Part shown: positions 6,192-11,275 of the stretch, one piece after another
Numbering within the stretch: position 1 is the stretch's first letter
Layout of the letters: each line of letters opens with the position of its first letter
DNA from: Lachnospiraceae bacterium
GTDB taxonomy: Bacteria > Bacillota_A > Clostridia > Lachnospirales > Lachnospiraceae
DNA length: 13,571 nt
NCBI GenBank assembly: GCA_009911175.1
Contig: QXWX01000140.1
Span: forward strand, 1 to 13,571
Reading direction: 5' to 3'
The notes under the pieces: model-generated
Told to the model about the DNA's origin: nothing
The model's database searches: none
The model's input: the letters and a program-made list of their open reading frames with translations, nothing else
Program-made: the position numbers and the translations under genes

Positions 6192-6404
6192 ATGATTAAA
6201 TATGACCGGCTCTGGTCTACCCTCAAAGAGCGGGAGATTAGCCAGTACAGACTAATCAAGGATTTCGGCATAGATAAAGCACAGCTTCATCGGCTGCGGA
6301 AAAACATGGTTGTCAAAACCATGATTCTCAACAACCTGTGCCGGATTCTAAACTGCCGTATTGAGGACATCATGGAGTATGTACCAGACGAAGATACGGA
6401 CTAA
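6192..6404 (+). CDS. XRE/Cro-type helix-turn-helix regulator
   Basis: A protein of 70 residues and the only plus-strand gene. The whole protein is one small HTH domain: MIKYDRLWSTLKEREISQYR, then LIKDFGIDKAQLHRLRKNMV as the helix-turn-helix, then NNLCRILNCRIEDIMEYVPD. It resembles short Cro/C1-type regulators (YozG-like) common in clostridial elements. The start ATG at 6192 has GGGAAAGGGGG about 8 nt upstream. It is divergent from the mobilization operon and convergent with the sigma-like operon, so control of mobilization is the likely role. It ends in an intrinsic terminator starting one base after its stop codon. The CTGACAG repeat overlapping its translation start hints at autoregulation (inferred). 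Confidence 0.85.
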   Translation: MIKYDRLWSTLKEREISQYRLIKDFGIDKAQLHRLRKNMVVKTMILNNLCRILNCRIEDIMEYVPDEDTD

Positions 6405-6444
6405 AGGGGCAATGCAGATTTGGATTTGCAGAGCCTCTTTTTTT
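6405..6444 (+). terminator. Intrinsic terminator of the HTH gene
   Basis: AGGGGC (6405-6410) pairs with GCCTCT (6433-6438) and, inside, GCAGAT pairs with ATTTGC around TTGG. Seven T follow the arm. It sits between the convergent HTH gene and the gene ending at 6452. Confidence 0.8.
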
Positions 6445-6451
6445 ATTGCCT

Positions 6452-6985
6452 TCACCGTTCCTGCGCCGGCGGTTTCTTATCCAGGTAGAGTTTCCCGGCC
6501 ATGACAGCGGCATGGTTCCTGATTTTGATTTCTCCCCGCTTCTCACTGGCTCTGGCGTTTTTGTAACCCTCATCAGAGAGGAAAAATCGGTATCGCTCTC
6601 CGGGGAATCCCACTGGGCTGTCACTGTTCAGAATATCCACCGTTACCATGTGCCTTGTTTCCGGCAGGAACCGCTCCATGCCTGCCAGGTCATGCCCCTG
6701 CAGAACCGGCTCCCCCTTCCTGGCCTTGGCTGCGGCAAGCCTCTGGCGGATAGAATTATCCCGTTTTTCGATAAAGGCTGCCCGGTTATCCGCAATAAAC
6801 CGGCTGCACTCCGGCTCCGCCAGTTTTTCCAGTTTCCGTATGGTATTCTCGACAATCACTTTTGAGAGTAGATCGTCCTTCCTTTCCAGAACCGGCACAA
6901 TCTCTTTCAGCCCGGCAAGGGTTTCTTCCTTCGTTGGTGCGGCATACTGGTAGAGCATTTCCAGTTCGCTTTTGGTAAAATTCAT
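6452..6985 (-). CDS. Conserved element protein, N-terminus like transposon-transfer-assisting proteins
   Basis: A protein of 177 residues, not confidently recognised. The first 65 residues (MNFTKSELEMLYQYAAPTKE, then a predicted amphipathic stretch with LERKDDLLSKVIVENTIRKLEKL) follow the pattern of the small TTRAP-type transposon proteins. Residues 66-177 are charged and include FPGERYRFFLSDEGYKNARA. No membrane segment or catalytic motif is visible. Start choice: the GTG at 7003 also gives an open frame, but GGAGGG lies 9-10 nt before the ATG at 6985, which is taken. It begins 6 bp after the stop of the second sigma-like gene, so it is the last gene of that operon. The function is unknown; the TTRAP link is a weak pattern judgement. 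Confidence 0.65.
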   Translation of the reverse strand: MNFTKSELEMLYQYAAPTKEETLAGLKEIVPVLERKDDLLSKVIVENTIRKLEKLAEPECSRFIADNRAAFIEKRDNSIRQRLAAAKARKGEPVLQGHDLAGMERFLPETRHMVTVDILNSDSPVGFPGERYRFFLSDEGYKNARASEKRGEIKIRNHAAVMAGKLYLDKKPPAQER

Positions 6986-6990
6986 TTCCC

Positions 6991-7449
6991 TTATTCCCTC
7001 CACTTCTTTTTCTCAAAATAGTTCCGCATTCGCTTTAATCCGCTCTTAACGGTCTGCTGTACTACAGATACGCTCACGCCTTCCTCTGCGGCAATCTCAA
7101 TCAGTTTTTTGCCAAGTATGTAGCGTGCGTGGATACGCCTTGCCTGTGTATCGGTCAGATTATTCATAGCTTCGGACAGATGTTCCAGTGTGGCAAGGAA
7201 AAGCTGTTCTTCCTCCTGTTCCAGCAGAATCTCCTCCGGGGATTTGGCGGTAAAATCAAAGGCACAGTTTTCAATCCCATCCTCACAATCAAGTGAATAG
7301 TACGCCTTGTGATACCAGATTTTGCGGGAACGATTGTTTTCTTCCCTCCGCATAAGCAGCAAAGCCTCGGCCACCTCGTCCGATACCTCAATCATTGTGT
7401 CCGTGGCAAAAAGCGGGTAATAATATTTTTTCAGATTGATTGTCTGCAT
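6991..7449 (-). CDS. Sigma-70 region 4-like protein (paralogue 2)
   Basis: A protein of 152 residues. The N-terminal half shares the pattern of its upstream neighbour (TINL at the start, EVSDEVAEALL, then WYHKAYYSLDC). The C-terminal third has the sigma region-4 HTH: DTQARRIHARYILGKKLIEI, then AAEEGVSVSVVQQTVKSGLK. Region 4 contacts -35 DNA; such small proteins in conjugative elements are usually annotated as sigma-70-like factors. No region 2 is visible, so it may be an anti-/co-factor or regulator rather than a full sigma. The start ATG at 7449 has GAGGTG at 6-8 nt; the upstream in-frame codons overlap the previous gene and look non-protein. It lies 10 bp after the stop of paralogue 1, within one operon. 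Confidence 0.78.
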   Translation of the reverse strand: MQTINLKKYYYPLFATDTMIEVSDEVAEALLLMRREENNRSRKIWYHKAYYSLDCEDGIENCAFDFTAKSPEEILLEQEEEQLFLATLEHLSEAMNNLTDTQARRIHARYILGKKLIEIAAEEGVSVSVVQQTVKSGLKRMRNYFEKKKWRE

Positions 7450-7459
7450 AGGCTGCACC

Positions 7460-7909
7460 TCATTCCGTCTGCTGGCGGCTGTAAAACTCACGCATACATT
7501 TCAGGCCACGGTGTACGGAACGGTTTACCACACTTTTGTCAACGCCTTCCTCTTTGGCAATTCGGGTAAAATCTAATCCCCTGATGTAATAGCCCTTAAC
7601 ACGTCTTGCCTGCATGGGAGTGATAACGGAAAACGCCTCGTCCAGCATAGCAAGCAGCTTTTCATGGGCGGCCTGTTCCTCTTTCATCAGGATAATCTCT
7701 TCCGCTGACGGGCTGTGTTCCAGTGCGTACTTCTCCGTCCATTCAAAAGCGTCCAAGGAGTAAAATGCCTTGTGGTAGCGTGTCCGGCGGTCATAGTTGT
7801 ACATCTGCCGGACAGACTGCACCATGACCTCGGCCACTTCGTCCGATACCTCCACAAACACGTCCCCGGTGTAGTAGGGATAACAGTACCTTAGATTGAT
7901 TGTTTTCAT
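7460..7909 (-). CDS. Sigma-70 region 4-like protein (paralogue 1)
   Basis: A protein of 149 residues. Motifs in order: MKTINLRYCYPYY at the N-terminus, EVSDEVAEVMVQ, TRYHKAFYSLDAFE, an acidic helix AEEIILMKEEQ, then the HTH in ITPMQARRVKGYYIRGLDFT and IAKEEGVDKSVVNRSVHRGL. It is clearly paralogous to the next gene and more distantly to the one at 8032-8427. The start ATG at 7909 has AGGAGG 6 nt upstream; an in-frame GTG-type start further up (8035) would overlap the previous gene and has no ribosome site. The role is probably transcriptional control of element genes through the RNA polymerase; no target is visible. Confidence 0.78.
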   Translation of the reverse strand: MKTINLRYCYPYYTGDVFVEVSDEVAEVMVQSVRQMYNYDRRTRYHKAFYSLDAFEWTEKYALEHSPSAEEIILMKEEQAAHEKLLAMLDEAFSVITPMQARRVKGYYIRGLDFTRIAKEEGVDKSVVNRSVHRGLKCMREFYSRQQTE

Positions 7910-7928
7910 GGCTGACCTCCTAAAATGC

Positions 7929-7965
7929 GGAGAGGACAGGCAGCGGTTTCCTGCTTGTCCTCCCC
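7929..7965 (-). other. Hairpin between sigma-like genes
   Basis: Minus-strand GGGGAGGACA (7965-7956) pairs with TGTCCTCTCC (7938-7929) over 10 bp with one G-T pair, and the loop contains GCAG/CTGC. It is followed by GCATTTT and then the AGGAGG of paralogue 1, about 10 nt later. It may process the mRNA, terminate weakly or tune translation. Confidence 0.55.
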
Positions 7966-8031
7966 GGAAATGTGATAGGGAAAAATTCCCTTCACTGGTT
8001 AGCCCGAAAACGGCCAATCGTAGGGTCTGTA

Positions 8032-8427
8032 TCAAAAAAATTTTTTGATTTTCTTCCGTACCGCCTCAATGCTGTCCTGTATGGCAGCTTTGGAGCAGCG
8101 GCAAAGCCCGGCAATCTCGGCATAGCTCAAACCCTCCAGTGCGTAGAGCAGGAACCGGCGGCGCTGCGCCTCGGTGCAGAGCGCAAGGGCGGCCTTAATC
8201 TCCAGCATGGTTTCTTTCCTGCATATCCACTGTTCCGGTGTCTGGTAGTAGCAGGAACGCCCTTCGGTGAGGACTATGTACTCGTCAAACTCCCGGCTGT
8301 CCCAGTGCCTCCGCTTCTCATGGGCAAGGTTTTCTTCCTTGTGGCTAGCTCTGTCCAGATACTCGTATACTTCGACTGTGACCTCCACGGACAGGGCTTG
8401 TCCGTCTATGTTGATGGTGACTTCCAT
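8032..8427 (-). CDS. Sigma-70 region 4-like protein (paralogue 3, divergent)
   Basis: A protein of 131 residues, first in the three-gene sigma-like operon. The N-terminal 25 residues (MEVTINIDGQALSVEVTVEV) are a beta-rich version of the same N-terminus; the middle has HEKRRHWDSREFDEYI; the C-terminal HTH is ALCTEAQRRRFLLYALEGLS and YAEIAGLCRCSKAAIQDSIE, ending in a lysine-rich tail. The HTH fits sigma region 4. The start ATG at 8427 has GGAGG 8 nt upstream, and that site lies in the 3' arm of a perfect 10-bp hairpin (8437-8473), which suggests translational control of the first gene. A 122-bp gap with a second hairpin separates it from paralogue 1. Confidence 0.75.
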   Translation of the reverse strand: MEVTINIDGQALSVEVTVEVYEYLDRASHKEENLAHEKRRHWDSREFDEYIVLTEGRSCYYQTPEQWICRKETMLEIKAALALCTEAQRRRFLLYALEGLSYAEIAGLCRCSKAAIQDSIEAVRKKIKKFF

Positions 8428-8436
8428 CTTCCTTTC

Positions 8437-8473
8437 CTCCGTTCAGATTTTTTGCAAAGATTCCTGAACGGAG
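8437..8473 (-). promoter_or_regulatory. Hairpin masking the ribosome site of the sigma-like operon
   Basis: On the minus strand CTCCGTTCAG (8446-8437 is the complementary arm CTGAACGGAG) forms a perfect 10-bp stem with the arm at 8473-8464 around a 17-nt loop. The GGAGG ribosome site of the gene starting at 8427 is contained in the 3' arm. No T-tract follows, so it is a translational rather than a termination element. Confidence 0.65.
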
Positions 8474-8729
8474 TGAGGCGGGGAACGGCAGTGGGGAGCG
8501 TGTACACCTCCTAAGAAAACAAAAGCGCCCGGATGGTTAAATTCCATTCGGACGCATAAGGTACGGTATTCAGTTAGAATATGACAAATTTCGCATTTGC
8601 TGTCAGGGTGTTCCTGTTCCGTATTCAGTATTTTTTTAACAGTGAACCTTCTGGCAGCTTGTGCCAAAACAAATGACTTTTCAAAACGGCTCCTCCTTAC
8701 AGCCGCTTTATATGAACAACACGATATGC
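8474..8729 (-). other. Leader region of the sigma-like operon, no confident gene
   Basis: About 255 bp with no convincing larger gene. It holds a possible 19-codon ORF (8625-8684) and, nearer the operon, a second good ribosome-site-like TTAGGAGG at 8509-8516 without an ATG after it. Minus-strand frames are open here, but their products have no recognisable domain. It most likely acts as a transcribed leader. Confidence 0.4.
8625..8684 (-). CDS. Possible 19-codon ORF, leader peptide candidate
   Basis: AAGGAGG at 8692-8698 is followed after 7 nt by TTG at 8684, starting LKSHLFWHKLPEGSLLKKY and stopping with TGA. The ribosome site is perfect and the spacing ideal, but the start is TTG and the product is not recognised. 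It lies just after the tandem terminators of the ABC-F gene and about 200 nt before the sigma-like operon. Confidence 0.3.
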   Translation of the reverse strand: MKSHLFWHKLPEGSLLKKY

Positions 8730-8761
8730 AAAAAGGCGGCTTTGCTTTTGACAAAACCGCC
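8730..8761 (-). terminator. Intrinsic terminator, second of two after the ABC-F gene
   Basis: Minus-strand GGCGGTTTTG (8761-8752) pairs with CAAAGCCGCC (8744-8735) over 10 bp with one G-T pair and a 7-nt loop, followed by TTTTTG. Confidence 0.8.
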
Positions 8762-8792
8762 AGAAAATATTCATGTAAAATGAGCGCACAAA

Positions 8793-8838
8793 AGGCTCTG
8801 CCAAGCGGCGGTTTTTTTCTTTTCTGCCGCCAGGCAGA
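8793..8838 (-). terminator. Terminator-like hairpin directly after the ABC-F gene
   Basis: Minus-strand TCTGCC (8838-8833) plus GGCGG (8831-8827) pairs with CCGCC (8811-8807) plus GGCAGA (8802-8797), with a 4-nt bulge and an A-rich loop, followed by GCCTTTTG. It begins 23 bp after the ABC-F stop codon. Confidence 0.65.
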
Positions 8839-8860
8839 CTATCTTGTTTTATGAAATCGC

Positions 8861-10393
8861 TTACCGTTTTTCTATGTTAATTACCTTTTGTGTCCACTCC
8901 CGGTAAAAATTTTCTTCATGCGAAACAAGTAACACTGTACCGGGAAATTCTTCTAGTGCTGTTTTTAAAGATGCTTTCGCCTGCACATCTAAATGGTTTG
9001 TTGGCTCGTCCAGTATTAGAAAATTACATGGCTTTAGAGTCAGCAAACACATTTTCACTTTTGCCTGTTCGCCGCCGCTTAACGTTGCAATCGGCTGCAT
9101 GGCGTGTTTGCTGGAAATGCCACATCTGGCAAGTGATTTACGCACCTCTTTCATCACCATTTCCGGGTAATTGTCTGAAATAATTTGTATGGGAGTTCTT
9201 GTTGTATCGTCCCATAATAAATCCTGTTCAAAATATCCAATAGTAACCTGATCGGAAAATTTATAATGACCGTTCATTGACGGAATCTCTCCAATCAGTG
9301 TTTTCAGCAAAGTTGACTTGCCAATCCCATTGAAACCCGTAATCACTACTTTTTGCCCGCCCTTTATTGTAAAACCAATATCAGACAAAACCGGATAATG
9401 ATAGCCTACGGATAAATGCTTTACGAAAAGGTGTTCTGTATTCGTAAATGGCCTTGATGGAAAATGGAAATATGGCGTTATCTCTTTCTGGTCTAATGCT
9501 TCCATTTTTTCCATTCGTTCAAGCTGTTTCCTTCGTCCTCTCGCCATTTTTGACTTTCTTCCGGCAATATTTTTACGGATAAATTCTTCCGTTTTTTTAA
9601 TCTCCTTTTGTTGGGCGGAATACTGGCGTACATAATCTTCCCGCAACAGAGTTTTCTTTCTCAAAAATTCAGAATAAGTTCCGTAATACTTTGTTATCGT
9701 ATCGTTGTCAATATCACAAATCCGATTAGCGATTTTTTCTAAAAACGCATAGTCGTGAGATACCACCATAAAAGCATTTTCAAGATTCGATAAGTAATCA
9801 GAAAGCCATAAAATATGCTCTTTGTCCAAAAAATTTGTTGGTTCGTCAAGCAATAGTACGTCTGGCTTTTCAAGAAGTAATTTTGCCAATATTACCTTTG
9901 CCCTTTGACCGCCGCTCATCTGCTCAATCGGCCTTTCCAATCCTATCGCCAATAACCCTAAACCATTCGCCACTTGCTCAATTTGAGTTTCGATAGAATA
10001 AAAGTCATGGATTTCAAGCTGTTCCTGATATCTCGCCGCAAGGTCAAGACATTCTGTATGTCCTCCGGCTGCTTTCTCATAAAGCTGCGTCATTTCTTTT
10101 TCAATCTGGTACAATCTCGAAAAAGCTGACTTCAAAAAGGAACGCATGGTAAGACTTTTCTCTATCTCTGCATACTGATCCAGATAACCAATCGATACTT
10201 GGGACTGCCAGATAATGCGTCCATTATCTGGAATTATCTGCTCTGTACAAATCTTAATCAATGTACTTTTACCTGTTCCGTTTTGTCCAACAATCCCGAT
10301 ATGCTCGCCTTTATTCAGAGAGAACCCTGCATTTTTGTAGAGCAGATTATCCCCAAAAGAGTGTGTCAGTCCTTCGATTTCTAATAAACTCAT
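8861..10393 (-). CDS. ABC-F ATPase, candidate ribosome-protection antibiotic resistance protein
   Basis: About 510 residues with two ABC domains and no membrane segments, the ABC-F layout. Domain 1: Walker A GQNGTGKST at 36-44, signature MSGGQRAKV, Walker B LLLDEPTNFLD, H-loop VVSHDYAFLE. The linker between domains is basic and helical (RKNIAGRKSKMARGRRKQLE), the part that reaches the peptidyl-transferase centre in this family. Domain 2: GFNGIGKST, LSGGEQAKV, LILDEPTNHLD, VSHEENFYRE. Both Walker B glutamates are present, so it should hydrolyse ATP. ABC-F resistance factors (Vga, Lsa, Msr, OptrA groups) displace ribosome-targeting drugs; the drug class cannot be read here and a housekeeping-type ABC-F remains possible. 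The start ATG at 10393 is preferred because AAAGG is 12 nt away, while the upstream GTG (10402) is only 3 nt from it. The gene is visibly more AT-rich than its neighbours and has its own promoter, attenuating leader and double terminator, so it is a cargo cassette. Confidence 0.88.
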   Translation of the reverse strand: MSLLEIEGLTHSFGDNLLYKNAGFSLNKGEHIGIVGQNGTGKSTLIKICTEQIIPDNGRIIWQSQVSIGYLDQYAEIEKSLTMRSFLKSAFSRLYQIEKEMTQLYEKAAGGHTECLDLAARYQEQLEIHDFYSIETQIEQVANGLGLLAIGLERPIEQMSGGQRAKVILAKLLLEKPDVLLLDEPTNFLDKEHILWLSDYLSNLENAFMVVSHDYAFLEKIANRICDIDNDTITKYYGTYSEFLRKKTLLREDYVRQYSAQQKEIKKTEEFIRKNIAGRKSKMARGRRKQLERMEKMEALDQKEITPYFHFPSRPFTNTEHLFVKHLSVGYHYPVLSDIGFTIKGGQKVVITGFNGIGKSTLLKTLIGEIPSMNGHYKFSDQVTIGYFEQDLLWDDTTRTPIQIISDNYPEMVMKEVRKSLARCGISSKHAMQPIATLSGGEQAKVKMCLLTLKPCNFLILDEPTNHLDVQAKASLKTALEEFPGTVLLVSHEENFYREWTQKVINIEKR

Positions 10394-10500
10394 GTTAATC
10401 ACAATCCTTTCATTTGTTTTTGCCTAACAGCAATACTGGTATCTTTGAAGGTTTCATTTATTCAACCATTTCACAAGGTATAAAATTACTACTATAAACA

Positions 10501-10548
10501 CAAAAAGGCAGAAAGCACCTGCACACATCTGTGTACTGCCTTCTGCCT
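10501..10548 (-). terminator. Leader terminator (attenuator) upstream of the ABC-F gene
   Basis: Minus-strand AGGCAGAA (10548-10541) pairs with TTCTGCCT (10513-10506), extended by GCA/TGC inside, followed by TTTTG. It lies about 110 nt before the ABC-F start and after the leader ORF, so it can stop transcription before the gene. Confidence 0.72.
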
Positions 10549-10574
10549 ATATGGATTCCTGTTCCTATATGACA

Positions 10575-10608
10575 AAAGGCTACAGACAAAACATTGTCCA
10601 TAGCCTTT
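10575..10608 (-). promoter_or_regulatory. Long hairpin in the ABC-F leader
   Basis: AAGGCTATGGACAA (10607-10594 on the minus strand) pairs with TTGTCTGTAGCCTT (10589-10576) over 14 bp including two G-T pairs, loop 4 nt, followed by TTGTC. It could be a second terminator or a stable spacer element. Confidence 0.65.
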
Positions 10609-10628
10609 CATACGCTTAATCTGCATAC

Positions 10629-10752
10629 GGAAAACAAGCAATAAATATACTGATAGTCAGAATAGCTATTGCCTTGTTTTCCGATGAAATCTTAATGCGT
10701 TATTTATACGCCATACTCTGTACAATGTTTCATCGGAATGGATTGTACAGAG
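10629..10752 (-). promoter_or_regulatory. Competing hairpins of the ABC-F leader switch
   Basis: Three inverted repeats overlap so that not all can form at once. IR1: CTCTGTACAAT (10716-10726) with ATTGTACAGAG (10742-10752), inside the leader ORF. IR3: TTCCGATGAAA (10679-10689) with TTTCATCGGAA (10728-10738), which uses the IR1 loop. IR2: GGAAAACAAG plus CAATA (10629-10643) with the arm at 10667-10682, which shares bases with IR3. This is the architecture of ribosome-controlled attenuators. Confidence 0.75.
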
Positions 10753-10793
10753 TTCAGTTTCTTTTTAGGTTGATTGGTCAAATAAAAATTCAT
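10704..10793 (-). CDS. 29-residue leader peptide of the ABC-F gene
   Basis: The ATG at 10793 has AAAGGAG (10807-10801) 7 nt upstream and starts 37 nt after the -10 box. The peptide begins MNFYLTNQPKKKLNSV and ends KHCTEYGV before TAA at 10706-10704. IR1 lies inside the ORF, so ribosome position decides which hairpin forms. Drug-stalled ribosomes on such leaders switch on ABC-F, erm and tet-type genes in Firmicutes (established for several members; inferred for this one). The lysine run and the C-terminal residues are candidate stall sites. Confidence 0.68.
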   Translation of the reverse strand: MNFYLTNQPKKKLNSVQSIPMKHCTEYGV

Positions 10794-10829
10794 TTCGGTT
10801 CTCCTTTGAGGGAAATTCCCACGCCAACA

Positions 10830-10858
10830 ATCATACTACACTCATACCCGTCTGTCAA
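10830..10858 (-). promoter_or_regulatory. Sigma-A promoter of the ABC-F cassette
   Basis: On the minus strand, TTGACA (10858-10853), a 17-bp spacer, then TATGAT (10835-10830). This is one mismatch from consensus. It lies just after the TnpV stop codon and drives the leader and ABC-F gene. Confidence 0.85.
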
Positions 10859-10876
10859 TGCCCTTCCGAACGCTTT

Positions 10877-11236
10877 TCAAATTCCATCGTAAATCAGTTC
10901 ATGTAAAATGATTTCCTCTGCCTGCGCCTTACAGTTATTAGCCAGTCCTACCCATTTCATCTGGTCGGCTGCTTTCAGTTCTTCGGTCACACCGGCGGCC
11001 TTCATCAGCTGCGGCATAAGAATATCCATTCGCTCATTGACGGCCTCGTCAATCTCCAACAAATGGGGATAGAGTTTTTCCGTCAGGAGCAGGCTGGTAT
11101 ACAGCCCCTTCCGGTGTTCTTTCAGATAGCGGAGCCTCATGCGCCCATACTTGCCGATTGGCGTGTCCGGCTGCTCTTTTAATACCAGATTCGGGAGATA
11201 GTAATCTCCAACCTTTGTATAAGTCAGTCCATTCAT
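10877..11236 (-). CDS. tnpV: TnpV-family transposon-encoded protein
   Basis: A protein of 119 residues that begins MNGLTYTKVGDYYLPNLVL and contains GKYGRMRLRYLKEHRKGLYT and a C-terminal segment with NNCKAQAEEIILHELIY. This is the TnpV family of Tn4451/Tn4453-like elements, always near the large serine recombinase; its function is not established. No catalytic motif is seen. The start ATG at 11236 has AAGGAGG 7 nt upstream, 39 bp after the recombinase stop, so the two are probably co-transcribed. The ABC-F promoter begins about 20 bp inside the region just upstream of its stop, showing that the cargo was added directly behind the recombination module. Confidence 0.78.
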   Translation of the reverse strand: MNGLTYTKVGDYYLPNLVLKEQPDTPIGKYGRMRLRYLKEHRKGLYTSLLLTEKLYPHLLEIDEAVNERMDILMPQLMKAAGVTEELKAADQMKWVGLANNCKAQAEEIILHELIYDGI

Positions 11237-11275
11237 GTATATGCCTCCTTGTCTTTTCTGTTGTATGCCAGCCGC

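Noticed and set aside
7910..8035. 42-codon N-terminal extension of sigma-like paralogue 1
   Set aside because: It overlaps the end of paralogue 3, contains the hairpin at 7929-7965, and the ATG at 7909 has a perfect ribosome site and aligns with paralogue 2.
8443..8754. 103-codon minus-strand frame between the ABC-F gene and the sigma-like operon
   Set aside because: It runs through a terminator hairpin and the ribosome-site hairpin, has no ribosome site at its first start, and the product has no recognisable domain.
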